From positions 221,383 through 285,382 of the forward strand of contig NZ_QTJR01000005.1 of the NCBI RefSeq assembly GCF_003382285.1: a DNA stretch of 64,000 nt, given 5' to 3'. Position 1 is the stretch's first letter; each line of letters begins with the position of its first letter. The notes under the pieces are model-generated. The model saw only the letters and a list, made by a program, of their open reading frames with translations, did not search any database and had not been told where the DNA came from. The position numbers and the translations under genes were made by a program. This DNA comes from Lysobacter soli (GTDB lineage: Bacteria; Pseudomonadota; Gammaproteobacteria; Xanthomonadales; Xanthomonadaceae). Positions 1 to 9,190 of this stretch are shown one piece after another.

Positions 1-3000
1 TACGACGACACCGCGCAGCGCATGGACGTGGTGCAGTTCGCGGCGGGCATCTCCGCCTCGAACGTGATGGTCTCGCGTTCTATCGACGACCTCGTGCTGA
101 CGCTGTCCAGCGGCGACACGCTACGCGTGCGCTACCACTACAGTGGCGAAGGCAGCAGCCGCTACGGTCTCAACGAAGTGCGCTTCGCCGATGGCACCGT
201 GTGGGATGCCCAGGCGCTGAGGGCCAAGGCATTGGGGGGCACGGCGGGCGACGACAGCCTCACCGGGTACTCGACCGATGACGTGCTGCAGGGACTCGAC
301 GGCAACGACTACCTGCGCGGAAACGGGGGCAACGACCAGCTGTCCGGCGACGCGGGCGACGACTTCCTATTCGGCGATGGGGGCACGGACCAGCTCGCGG
401 GCGGAGCCGGCGACGACCGGCTGAGTGGCGGCGAGGGCGATGACTTGCTCGAGGGCGGACTCGGCCAGGACCGACTCGAAGGCGGGTACGGTGCGGACGT
501 GCTCTCCGGCGGCGAAGGCGACGACGAGCTGTATGGCGAGGGCGGAGACGACCAGCTGCGCGGCGGCTTGGGCAACGACACCCTCGAAGGCGGCCACGGC
601 GACGATCGCTACTACTTCGCGCGCGGCGACGGCAAGGACACGATCCACGACGCGGGCGGGCAGACGACCATCTACGTCTCGGACCTGTCGCTGCAGCAGG
701 TGTACTTCCGCCGCGAGGAAACGTCGCTGGTCATTCGCTTCGGCGACAGCACTGACGACGAGATCCGGCTGCGCCATTTCTTCGGCATCGATGGACTCGC
801 GCTCGGCGGCCTGCGCATCGATCCGGGGAATGGTCAGCCCTGGGACATCAGCGCGGCGGATCTCGATGCGCAGGTACTACTGGCCACGACGTTTGACGAC
901 GTCATCCAGGGGAACGCGCACGATAACCTCGTGCAGGGCCTGGGGGGCAACGACACGCTGCACGGGTATGGCGGTGCCGACCAGCTCGATGGCGGCGACG
1001 GCAACGACGTCCTCGTGGGCGGCAACGGCGACGACACGCTGACGGGCGGCATCGGCGACGACGTGCTCGACGGCGGCGAGGGGAACGACCAGATGACCGG
1101 CGGCGACGGCATCGACAGCCTGTCGGGCGGCGCGGGCAACGACGTGCTCGATGGCGGTTTCGGCGGCGACGTACTCGACGGCGGCACCGGGGTCGACACG
1201 CTGTCCGGGGGCGCCGGCAACGATCGCCTGCTGGGCAGCGACGGCGACGACGAACTGCTCGCAGCGGACGGCAACGACGAACTGGACGGTGGGACTGGCA
1301 CGGACCGCATGACCGGTGGCACGGGCGACGACGTCTACACGGTGGACGATATCGGCGATGTCGTGACCGAAGCGCAGGGCGAAGGCGACGACCGCATCCG
1401 CAGCTCGGTAAGCCTCACCATTGCCGCGCATGTCGAGACGCTGGAACTGGTCGGCGCGGGCGACGTATCCGCCACTGGCGATGCCGGCGACAACCAGCTG
1501 ATCGGCAACGTCGGCAACAACGTGCTCACTGGCCTGCAGGGCGACGACTACCTGGAGGGCCGCGACGGCGACGATCATCTCGTTGGAGGCGAGGGCAACG
1601 ACGTTCTCGACGGCGGCTACGGCACCGACACGCTGGAAGGCGGGAGTGGAAACGACCAGTACCGCGTGGACAGCGTCGCCGATACGATCGTCGAGAATGC
1701 GGGTGAAGGCGACGATACCGTGCTGGCGAGCGGCAGCTACCAGCTGTCCGCCAATTTGGAAAGCCTGCTGCTCATGGAGCAGACCAGCGCGTACGACGGC
1801 TTCGGCAACGATCAGGACAACAGCATCATCGGCAACAGCTACGGCAACCGCATCGACGGCCGCGGCGGAGAGGACGTCATGCAGGGCCACGAAGGCGACG
1901 ACATCTACGTCGTGGACAACGTCGGCGACGAGGTCGTGGAATTCCACGGTCAGGGCCACGACAGCGTCGAGGCGTCGATCGATTACGTGCTCGGCGACAC
2001 GCTGGAGAACCTGACCCTGACTGGCACGGCCGATCTCGATGGCACCGGCAACGCGCAGGACAACATGTTGATCGGCAACGACGGCAACAACCGCCTCGAC
2101 GGCGGCCTGGGCGGGGACCTGATGCTCGGCGGCAACGGCAACGACGTATTCGTCAACGACTCCGGCGATGACTGGATCGTGGAAGTCGAAGACGAAGGAA
2201 CCGACACGGTCGAACGCCGCTACGAGACCAACCTGATCCTGTCGGACAACGTCGAGAACCTGGTGCTTGTGCAGGGCGTCACGACCGGCAACGGCAATGA
2301 CCTGGACAACACCATCATCGGCAACTCCGGCGCGAACACGCTCGGCGGCTGGGCCGGCGACGACGTGCTGCACGGCCTGGACGGCGAGGATTCGCTGTTC
2401 GGCGGATCGGGCGCCGATCTGCTTTATGGCGGCAACGACCGCGATTACCTCGATGGAGGCGAGGGAGTGGATCGTCTGGAAGGCGGCGCGGGCAACGACG
2501 TGTACGTCACCGACGACGCGAACGACGTCGTGGTGGAAGCCGCCGACGGCGGTACCGACCAGGTGCAGACCACCGCCACGTATGCGCTCTCGGGAAACAT
2601 CGAGAACCTGTTCTTGATGGGGGATGGCGCGATCGACGGCACCGGCAATGGGCTCGACAACTACATCGCGGGTAACGATGCGGCGAACGTGATTCACGGC
2701 CTCGGTGGGTCCGACACCATTGTTGGCGCCGGGGGGAACGACACGTTGATCGGCGGCGCCGGCGACGACAAGTACGTGGTCAACGCGTCTTCTGGAACCG
2801 ACATCGTCGACAACACCGGCGGCGGCTTCGACGGGGTGTTCTTCACCGACGGCATAGTTCGCGAGCGCCTGTCGTTCGCGCGCGACGGCAACGACCTGCT
2901 GATCAGTGTCGACAATGCAGCCACGCCGGCGGTGCGCGTGGTCAACCACTTCCTCGGCGGCGATGCGGCGATCGACTACGTGCAGCCCGACGGCGGCTTC

Positions 3001-4533
3001 TACCTCACCACGGCACAGATCAACCAGATCGTCGCCGGTGGCGGCACCGGGTTCGACCAGGTCATCGAGGGCACGGCAGCCGGCGAGCAACTGGTGGGCG
3101 GAAGCGGCAAGGACCTGATCAAGGGCTTGGCCGGTGCCGACCAGCTGTTCGGCATGGGCGGGAACGACACCCTGCAGGGTGGGGACGGGGACGACTACCT
3201 GTCCGGCGGCAACGGCGGTGGCACAGGCTCGGCGGACGATCGCCTGGAAGGCGGCATCGGCAATGACACCCTGGCCGGCGAAGACGGCAACGACACGCTG
3301 CTCGGCGGCGCGGGCGACGACGACTACGTCTACGGCTACGGCGGTGGGCAGGACATCATCGACAACACCGGCGGCGGCTACGACGGCGTGTTCTTCAATA
3401 ACGGTATCACCGCCGCCCAGCTGGCCTTCACGCGCAGCGGCGACGACCTGGTCATCACCGTCGGCGGCAACGCCAGCAACACCATGACTGTCACCAACCA
3501 CTTCCTGGGCGGGGATTCGGCGATCGACTACGTCCAGCCCGCCAGCGGCGCGATGCTCGATACGGCGGCGATCAACGCACTAGTGGGCGGCGGCAGCAAT
3601 CCGCCGGGCGGTGGCAACGACGGAGACTATCCGTCCGTGGTCACTGGAACAGCCGCCGGTGAGCAGTTGCTGGGCACCAACGACCGTGATCTGATCAAGG
3701 GACTGGGCGGCAACGACACGGTGTTCGGATTCAACGGTGACGACAAGCTCGACGGCGGCGATGGCGACGACTACCTGTCCGGCGGCAACGGTTCGCACAA
3801 CGGATCGGGCAACGACATCATCCTCGGCGGCGCCGGTGCGGACCAGCTTGTTGGTGAGGACGGCAACGACCAGATGTTCGGCGGCACCGGCAACGATAAG
3901 TACATCTACGGCGGTGGCGCGGACACAATCGACAACACCGGCGGCGGCACCGACTGGCTGCATTTCAACAGCAGCGCCTTCAACGTCGCGCGCAACCGCA
4001 TCACCTTCCACCGTGATGCCGACGACCTGATCGTGCGGGTCGACGGCGATGCCGCCAAGCAGGTCCGCGTGCTCAAGCACTTCCTCGGGGGTGAGTACGC
4101 GATCGCGTACGTGCAGCCGGGCAGCGGCAACGCGATTCCGGCATCGCAGTTCGGCGGATTGCTGACTCCGCTGTCGTCCACCGCACCGGTTGCGCAACTC
4201 GATAGCGAAACGCCGCTGGCGGTCACAGCCAGCACCGCCGTTGAAGCACTCGATGCAAAGGCGACATCCGCAGCACGGTCTGATCTGGACTGGGAACGCG
4301 CTATGGAATCGTTCGACGCGCGCGCAACAGTGCCTGCAGCAGCAAACGATGCGGCCCCGCCGAGCCGTGAGTTGCAGACGCTGGTAGAGGCGATGAGCAG
4401 CTTCGGCGGATCGTCGGAAGTTTTGGCCGGCAGCAACATGTCTACAGGGCGCTTTGAAGATCATCTCTGGAGCGGCGGCCCGCACCAGCACCACCGCAAC
4501 GACGGGGCGCGCTTGCGTTACATGGAGCCCTAA
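1..4533 (+). CDS. RTX (haemolysin-type) calcium-binding repeat protein, 5' end outside the window
   Basis: The frame is open from the first base, so the first ATG at 22 is not the start; at least 1,510 residues are present. Most of the protein is arrays of glycine/aspartate nonapeptides of the GGxGxDxLx type, which fold into calcium-binding parallel beta-rolls. Between arrays are blocks with 'ENL.L.G' and 'GTGNxxDN', and three copies of a module ending 'VxNHFLGG..AIDYVQP' (last copy 'LKHFLGG..AIAYVQP') that resembles the haemolysin-related domain. RTX proteins are normally exported by type I secretion using an uncleaved C-terminal signal. Here the last ~100 residues are repeat-free and Ala/Ser/Glu-rich, compatible with such a signal. 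No secretion genes are visible. The substrate or toxic activity cannot be told from this part; it could be an adhesin, a lytic enzyme or an S-layer-like protein. Confidence 0.9.
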   Translation, partial: YDDTAQRMDVVQFAAGISASNVMVSRSIDDLVLTLSSGDTLRVRYHYSGEGSSRYGLNEVRFADGTVWDAQALRAKALGGTAGDDSLTGYSTDDVLQGLDGNDYLRGNGGNDQLSGDAGDDFLFGDGGTDQLAGGAGDDRLSGGEGDDLLEGGLGQDRLEGGYGADVLSGGEGDDELYGEGGDDQLRGGLGNDTLEGGHGDDRYYFARGDGKDTIHDAGGQTTIYVSDLSLQQVYFRREETSLVIRFGDSTDDEIRLRHFFGIDGLALGGLRIDPGNGQPWDISAADLDAQVLLATTFDDVIQGNAHDNLVQGLGGNDTLHGYGGADQLDGGDGNDVLVGGNGDDTLTGGIGDDVLDGGEGNDQMTGGDGIDSLSGGAGNDVLDGGFGGDVLDGGTGVDTLSGGAGNDRLLGSDGDDELLAADGNDELDGGTGTDRMTGGTGDDVYTVDDIGDVVTEAQGEGDDRIRSSVSLTIAAHVETLELVGAGDVSATGDAGDNQLIGNVGNNVLTGLQGDDYLEGRDGDDHLVGGEGNDVLDGGYGTDTLEGGSGNDQYRVDSVADTIVENAGEGDDTVLASGSYQLSANLESLLLMEQTSAYDGFGNDQDNSIIGNSYGNRIDGRGGEDVMQGHEGDDIYVVDNVGDEVVEFHGQGHDSVEASIDYVLGDTLENLTLTGTADLDGTGNAQDNMLIGNDGNNRLDGGLGGDLMLGGNGNDVFVNDSGDDWIVEVEDEGTDTVERRYETNLILSDNVENLVLVQGVTTGNGNDLDNTIIGNSGANTLGGWAGDDVLHGLDGEDSLFGGSGADLLYGGNDRDYLDGGEGVDRLEGGAGNDVYVTDDANDVVVEAADGGTDQVQTTATYALSGNIENLFLMGDGAIDGTGNGLDNYIAGNDAANVIHGLGGSDTIVGAGGNDTLIGGAGDDKYVVNASSGTDIVDNTGGGFDGVFFTDGIVRERLSFARDGNDLLISVDNAATPAVRVVNHFLGGDAAIDYVQPDGGFYLTTAQINQIVAGGGTGFDQVIEGTAAGEQLVGGSGKDLIKGLAGADQLFGMGGNDTLQGGDGDDYLSGGNGGGTGSADDRLEGGIGNDTLAGEDGNDTLLGGAGDDDYVYGYGGGQDIIDNTGGGYDGVFFNNGITAAQLAFTRSGDDLVITVGGNASNTMTVTNHFLGGDSAIDYVQPASGAMLDTAAINALVGGGSNPPGGGNDGDYPSVVTGTAAGEQLLGTNDRDLIKGLGGNDTVFGFNGDDKLDGGDGDDYLSGGNGSHNGSGNDIILGGAGADQLVGEDGNDQMFGGTGNDKYIYGGGADTIDNTGGGTDWLHFNSSAFNVARNRITFHRDADDLIVRVDGDAAKQVRVLKHFLGGEYAIAYVQPGSGNAIPASQFGGLLTPLSSTAPVAQLDSETPLAVTASTAVEALDAKATSAARSDLDWERAMESFDARATVPAAANDAAPPSRELQTLVEAMSSFGGSSEVLAGSNMSTGRFEDHLWSGGPHQHHRNDGARLRYMEP

Positions 4534-4545
4534 GCGGCCCCCATC

Positions 4546-4571
4546 GGAAGGCTCGGATCGCCGAGCCTTCC
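4546..4571 (+). terminator. Rho-independent-type hairpin after the RTX gene
   Basis: Perfect 11-bp inverted repeat GGAAGGCTCGG / CCGAGCCTTCC with a 4-nt loop, 13 nt after the RTX stop codon. It is followed by a weakly T-rich stretch (CTTGCTTTC). Confidence 0.75.
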
Positions 4572-4871
4572 CTTGCTTTCGTTCAAGCGACTCGGACTGG
4601 AAAAGAACCCAGTCGCGCATGAGGCGCACAGTCCAACGCTCGTCGTGGCTTCTGCCGATGCGCGTGTTTCTCAAGGGGCGCAGCAACTCGCCTCAAGTCC
4701 GTCGCAGGGTAGGCACGTGGCCTAGGAACTCGGCACTCAGCATTACCGCCAAGCGAACGGATGCGCGGATAGGGCATGTTTATCGGGGGTGGGGAAGGTT
4801 GCCTCAGACTTGAGAAGTTCCTTTAGTACGACGTTCAACCTCGTCCGCCAGTGTCAATCAAAGCTGTCGAT
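4572..4871. other. Non-coding stretch between the RTX gene and the truncated fragments
   Basis: No ORF here has convincing protein character and no repeat or RNA gene is apparent. The only distinctive element is a T-run just after 4877 that forms the last codons of the minus-strand fragment. Confidence 0.4.
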
Positions 4872-5640
4872 TCAGCTTGAATTTTTTTTGGCACTTGACC
4901 CGGTGGCTTCGCTGCTACCTTTATATCCACCTTCGATCACCTTCAACGGCACCTCGCCGATCGCCAATGCCTTTTCGATGGTGAGTTCGCTGCCACGGTC
5001 GGCGAGCAGCGAGCGCAGACGGGTGAATTCGCCGCACCAGATGGTTTCGATGTCGCGTTCGCGGGCGCGGTCGCGGGTGTCAGTCAGCGAGACTGCGCGT
5101 ACCTGCAAACGGCCGCTCTCGGCACGGCCGCCGACTTCGACGCCGTAGCCCGGCGTCGCGGCCTTCCGCAGCACCACGCTGCCGGCCTCGGCCCAGGCGG
5201 TCTCCATGCCTTCGCGCACTTCGTAGCCGAGGCTGGCCAGTCCTTCGAGGACGGCACGGCGGCGGGCGACGGCGGCGCGGCGATGCAGTTGCTGCGCGAT
5301 CGCGTCGGTGCATTGCTGCGCGAGGGCCCCCACTTGCGCCATGTCGGCTTCCGGCGTGGCCAAGCAGGCCGCGACCTGCGCGCGCAGCTCGGTGCTCGAC
5401 GCACCGATCAGCGTTTCCAGCTCGACCGCGAGAGTGCGAAGCGCCACGATGCGCTCGCGGCGTGCCTGCCACGCCGCGTCGGCGGCGGCGAGGTCGACGA
5501 CCAAGCTGTCGAGCAGCATGTGGCGCCGCGGGTCGGCCGGATCGCGTTCGATCACGTCGAGCCGGCGCAGGAACGGTTCCGCGCTGGCGTCGCCATGCAG
5601 GGTCTGCAGCCGGGCGATGGTGGTGCTATGCGATCGAGTT
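4872..5640 (-). pseudogene. C-terminal fragment of an unrecognised, charged helical protein
   Basis: The minus-strand frame from about 5640 down to 4872 reads as a real protein. It has a long Ala/Arg/Glu-rich helical part ('AWQARRERIVALRTLAVELETLIG') followed by a more globular end ('LASLGYEVREGMETAWAEAGSVVLRK'). It finishes in a Ser/Lys tail. The frame stays open to 5795, but beyond about 5640 it is simply the antisense of the plus-strand fragment, so the natural N-terminus appears lost. I do not recognise the family. It lies back to back with another 5'-truncated gene, which points to a deletion or rearrangement joint near 5640. Confidence 0.5.
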
Positions 5641-6145
5641 GCCAAGCCAGCCGGCGCTCCTTTTGCAGCTGCTAGAGCATCTGCGATCGGAGCGAGGAAC
5701 ATCCGCCGCACGGGCCAGTTTGATCTCGCTGTGGGATCGGTTGGCTCAGGCTGAAATTCACGCATATCTCGCGCATCTGATGCGAAAGAATGCACTTGAT
5801 CCTGCGGGTTCCGAGTTGGTGATGCGGGCTCTTGCCAATGAATGGGCGATGCACCCGTTGGGCCGCAAGCGCTACTTGGTCTGGAGAGCAGTGCGGGGCG
5901 GCGCTGCCGCGCTGCTGCAATCAGGCTTTGATCAAGCGGCTGCCCTTCAGACTTTAACGGACGAGTTGCGCCGGAGCTGTCGTTGGTTGCTCCTGCAGGA
6001 ACAGGCCCGCCCGCTGGGCCCCACTGAACGCTGCTTTCTCCCTGAACTGGGCTGGCGGACCCCTATGCTCGTGCGAGTGCTGCAGGAGCACGTGCTAGCA
6101 GCCCCCAGCGACTACTGGACTCAGAGGCTGCCGCCATGCACTTGA
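5637..6145 (+). pseudogene. C-terminal fragment of an unrecognised protein
   Basis: In this frame the protein character begins abruptly near 5637 ('LLLQLLEHLRSERG...'), then continues as a coherent Leu/Arg-rich helical sequence for about 170 residues with 'LVMRALANEWAMHPLGRKRY' and 'LPELGWRTPMLVRVLQEH'. No start codon with a ribosome site lies at the left edge (only a TTG at 5639), and upstream the frame is antisense to the neighbouring minus-strand fragment. Both fragments keep their C-terminal halves and lack N-termini. Family not recognised. Confidence 0.45.
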
Positions 6146-6590
6146 GGCAGCTAGGTCCGCGATTCCGACGGGCCTTCGGCAGTCGATCATTATTGGTTTA
6201 TGGTCGTGGCGGATCCCGGAGCACGCACTTAGAAGTCTGGGAAATAAGTGACAACTAGGGGCTCAGAATTCGTTCCGAAGACCACATAAGCGTGGGGCTG
6301 GCCCTCATCGACCGTTTTCCTCGATGTCGAAGATTCCGGACGTCTGCATTGTCAACGCTGCACCCAAAAGTTCTGCGTAGTGCGCACTCAACTTACCGAA
6401 TCACTGCCTCGGTTCGCGGATGCCCAATTTCTCTGCCTCGAAGTAGCGAACTTTCTACGGAGGCGCGATGCAATATTCTGCGTAGGACACGTATCGGTCG
6501 CTATGTGCGAAAGGTGGATCGGATCAGACCGCGAGAACGCCTTGGAAGCCTCGTAGTTGCGGCTAAATGCCGCAGGAAGGCCTGCGCTGT
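6146..6590. other. Non-coding stretch left of the prophage
   Basis: About 445 bases with lower GC than the surroundings and no ORF with convincing protein character on either strand. Nothing else is recognised before the left dif-like site. Confidence 0.4.
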
Positions 6591-6618
6591 ATTTCGCATA
6601 ATGCATATTATGTCAACC
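6591..6618 (+). other. Left dif-like Xer recombination site (attL)
   Basis: Arms: XerC-type ATTTCGCATAA (6591-6601), centre TGCATA (6602-6607), XerD-type TTATGTCAACC (6608-6618). The pattern GCATAA-6 nt-TTATG is that of bacterial dif sites. The XerC arm here looks like a genuine chromosomal dif arm. Confidence 0.8.
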
Positions 6619-6737
6619 GGCCGACGGAGCCTGCGTGGGGCACTTTCTGACGCTTTGGCGCGGCTTTTTCCTACGTCAGTCTGCCCCAGCCCGGCCGATA
6701 TCTCGGGCAAACGCCTCATTCCCCCGGGAGCGCTTGC

Positions 6738-6995
6738 ATGAACCTGGACTTCGAAGACGAATGGTACGGATGGCGGCTGCGAGGCCGCCATCTCGTTTCT
6801 GACGACGGCCAACGAATGACGATCGAACGCCTGCGCGGGCTGATGTGGCGCGACAAGATGGAACTCCGGCTCAAGGGCTTCGCGAGTCGTCGCGCAGCCG
6901 AGCAAGCCCGCCAGACAGCTTCACGACGGCAGCTTGTCAAGGTAGTCGTCGTCCAGCTGGCAGACGTGCGTCACCGCGGTATGGCCGCATCCTGA
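6738..6995 (+). CDS. DUF3653-type phage-associated small protein
   Basis: 85 residues beginning 'MNLDFEDEWYGWRLRGRHLV' with 'ERLRGLMWRDKMELRL' and 'LVKVVVVQLAD', the pattern of the DUF3653 family found with Xanthomonadaceae filamentous phages. That family is thought to be regulatory or DNA-binding; no function is proven. The start follows GGGAG with 7-nt spacing. It lies 120 bp inside the left dif-like site on the strand opposite to the structural genes, where filamentous phages usually keep regulators. It ends 30 bp short of the OLD nuclease gene, which converges on it. Confidence 0.7.
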   Translation: MNLDFEDEWYGWRLRGRHLVSDDGQRMTIERLRGLMWRDKMELRLKGFASRRAAEQARQTASRRQLVKVVVVQLADVRHRGMAAS

Positions 6996-7025
6996 CGATC
7001 TGAATGAGCGGCCAAGTTTGAGCGC

Positions 7026-8741
7026 TTAGTCGAATCCCTTCCTCGCGGGATCGCGGACCCAATTGGCGACTTGGCGCATGAATTCCCATACATCGTCCTT
7101 ACCCGGCCTGACATACCCCTCAGCCGCTGGGTCGGAGCCAAGGCGTTCCAGCATCGCTAGTGCCCATGCTGCCTTCCGCCCAGACACGCCATGATGTTTG
7201 AGCCAATCCTCCACTTCTCCTTGGCGGACCACAAATACTCCCACCCGTGCCATGGAGTCGAAAAGGTCGTTTGCGGCGTCCGCGTCTTGAGGGCTAAGAA
7301 GCGATACCCCTCCGTCGCGCTTCATGTCTTTCCCCTCAAAAAGGGAGAAGATGCTGCCCCGCATCCTGTGCATCGCTTCGTGGGTTGCCTTTGGGACGTT
7401 TGAGGCGTTCAACCATGCCGACCAGACCGTCCCGCCCTCTTTCAGAACATCAATATCTACAATTCCTACTGTGGGGACACCAAATCGCCTTAATGGCCCA
7501 ATTATCTCTGTTTGCGTCTGCTTGTTTTGCGCATTGACGAAAAGGAGAGACGGAAGACTGGGGTCGTCCTGGCTGAGTCGGTGGTAGATCTCTGCGTAAA
7601 ACGCCCTGTCATTGTCTGATTCAGTGACAACCACGCCATCGTGAAATAGTCCTGAGACAACGTTCGCGCTGCGCATCAGTGGACGCTGCAGAAATGCTGC
7701 GAGCTCCTCGGAATTGACGACACGAGCTTTCGATTTACCGTTCGCATACGCCATGCGCACGACACGAACGTTCTGGCTCACCTGCAAGCAGCCCATTAAG
7801 AAGTCAGGACTATGTGTCGCGGCGAACAAGGATCGCTCACTCTTTGCCGTCAGTGATGCAAGCTGTTTGCCAAGCTTGCGAGCTAATGGAGGATGGAGGA
7901 AAGCCTCTGGCTCGTCTACTAAGAACGTGTGAAATTCGCCCGACATTACGGCTGTGATTATGCCGGTGTACGCTTGGACCCCGTCGCTCGCATCTTTGAT
8001 GTATTGCGCCTTTGCAAAATAATCTCGCGCCGCTTTTGCGAGCGATTGTTCGTCAACTGGTGGGGTATCAGCCAGTCGGATCCTCAAGGTGCCCCCAAAG
8101 GTTGGGTCGAGCACGAAGTATTTGCCAAATGCTTCGAGCAGTGCATGCTGAACATTCTTTCTGATGGCGTCGTTGCCGAACAGCAAGCTGAGCGCGTTCG
8201 TCGGCGCTGAAAGCAGGTCACCCATTTGCTGATCATTGCTCAGCGCAAACCGCGATCGCCCATCTAGCCTTAAGGCACCCCAGCGAAGAATATTGTGGGT
8301 AAACCAGCCCTTCTCACGCTCCCTCGCTAACCGCTGAACAGTGTTTCTATCCACGACAACCTGCACGTGGCCGAGGCTCGGCTGGTATGAACCTATCGCG
8401 ACGTGCCCCGATGCTAGGTTGTTCGGCTGTACTACAAGGGCAGCGAGCCGATCTAGTAGAGCATCGATCTCCCCTTCAGACGGCCATGCAAGGTCATATC
8501 CGCTAAGCAGCTGGAGACTAGCGGGCAACTCCTGATTCTCAAACAACGCATGCAGCTCACGAAGAGCTAAGCTCTTGCCGGAATTATTCGGGCCGACAAA
8601 AATAGTGATGCCACGTGCATCTAGTGTGATAGGGTCGTGCTCAGTGAACTTAAGCGTTACGGAACGCAGCACTTTCTTCGCTCCTTCATCGGAGATGACC
8701 AGGGTTCTGCAACTACTTGCATGATTCACGGACGCTGGCAT
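7026..8741 (-). CDS. OLD-family ATPase/TOPRIM nuclease, candidate phage-borne defence gene
   Basis: 571 residues. An N-terminal SMC/RecF-like ABC ATPase has Walker A GPNNSGKS at residues 50-57, a signature-like 'DASDGVQAY' near 250, Walker B 'FLVDEPEAFLHP' near 274-284 and the H-loop 'ATHSPDF' near 309. A C-terminal TOPRIM-like domain follows, with the glutamate in 'VVTESDNDRAFY' near 374 and a DxD in 'VGIVDIDVL' near 429-431. This is the architecture of OLD nucleases and of GajA-like defence proteins. No GajB-like helicase or reverse transcriptase is next to it, so a stand-alone (class 1-like) OLD is the best call. The start overlaps the upstream secreted-protein gene by 29 nt; a GTG at residue 24 could be an alternative start. 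Its lower GC than the neighbours fits horizontal transfer. Confidence 0.8.
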   Translation of the reverse strand: MPASVNHASSCRTLVISDEGAKKVLRSVTLKFTEHDPITLDARGITIFVGPNNSGKSLALRELHALFENQELPASLQLLSGYDLAWPSEGEIDALLDRLAALVVQPNNLASGHVAIGSYQPSLGHVQVVVDRNTVQRLAREREKGWFTHNILRWGALRLDGRSRFALSNDQQMGDLLSAPTNALSLLFGNDAIRKNVQHALLEAFGKYFVLDPTFGGTLRIRLADTPPVDEQSLAKAARDYFAKAQYIKDASDGVQAYTGIITAVMSGEFHTFLVDEPEAFLHPPLARKLGKQLASLTAKSERSLFAATHSPDFLMGCLQVSQNVRVVRMAYANGKSKARVVNSEELAAFLQRPLMRSANVVSGLFHDGVVVTESDNDRAFYAEIYHRLSQDDPSLPSLLFVNAQNKQTQTEIIGPLRRFGVPTVGIVDIDVLKEGGTVWSAWLNASNVPKATHEAMHRMRGSIFSLFEGKDMKRDGGVSLLSPQDADAANDLFDSMARVGVFVVRQGEVEDWLKHHGVSGRKAAWALAMLERLGSDPAAEGYVRPGKDDVWEFMRQVANWVRDPARKGFD

Positions 8742-9147
8742 CGAGCTGCTGCAACAGCTCGTAGGTACGGCTCATCCCGGCGGTTGCGAGCGTGCTCTCG
8801 CGAGAGGCTTTAGCTGCTTCGCAGGCAGAGGGGTTCCGAGCTCCATCCGAACGAATGCGGTGTCCCGAAGCTCCGTTCTGCGAAGTGCCCGCCAGGTGAG
8901 ATAGGTAGCGAGAATCTGCTTGGCCCTGCTTACGCGCGTAATAGCGGCGCCAGAGCTCGTCATTGGAGGGGGGCGGCTCAGGCTTGGCGTCCCACGTCTT
9001 CGCTTGCTGGTAGCCGGCGGGGCAAGGCCCGCTGTAGAAGCCTACTGCCCCACCCTTGCCTACGCATTTATTGACGACCTGCGCCGAAGCGCTGCCGCAC
9101 ATCAGTGCGGCCAGCAGCAGCATTCCCTGTCGCATCGCTCCATCCAT
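8713..9147 (-). CDS. Secreted DUF4124-like protein, prophage-borne
   Basis: 144 residues with a signal peptide ('MLLLAALMCGSASAQ') followed by 'VVNKCVGKGGAVGFYSGPCP', which resembles the DUF4124 start. The C-terminus reads 'PSACEAAKASRESTLATAGM...YELLQQLDASVRESCK'. Both halves match the chromosomal protein at 54335-54724, including the paired cysteines, so the two are paralogues. Function unknown; a periplasmic or envelope role is inferred from the signal peptide. It lies between Zot and the OLD nuclease on the same strand, so it may be cotranscribed with the phage assembly genes or form a separate cargo unit. The start at 9147 could move to the Met at residue 5 or 9. Confidence 0.7.
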   Translation of the reverse strand: MDGAMRQGMLLLAALMCGSASAQVVNKCVGKGGAVGFYSGPCPAGYQQAKTWDAKPEPPPSNDELWRRYYARKQGQADSRYLSHLAGTSQNGASGHRIRSDGARNPSACEAAKASRESTLATAGMSRTYELLQQLDASVRESCK

Positions 9148-9190
9148 CCCCCTCAGGACTGAGACGAGCGTAGCAAAACTGGACCGGGGG

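Noticed and set aside
877..3501. 874-residue open frame on the minus strand within the RTX gene
   Set aside because: It is antisense to the nonapeptide repeats; high GC and repeat structure keep the frame open and the product is low-complexity Val/Ala/Asp.
200..4000. Regular short repeats resembling a CRISPR or tandem repeat array
   Set aside because: They are in-frame codon repeats for GGxGxD nonapeptides, with no constant spacer structure.
5641..5795. N-terminal extension of the minus-strand fragment to 5795
   Set aside because: This part is antisense to the coherent plus-strand fragment and has no protein character; the frame is open by chance.
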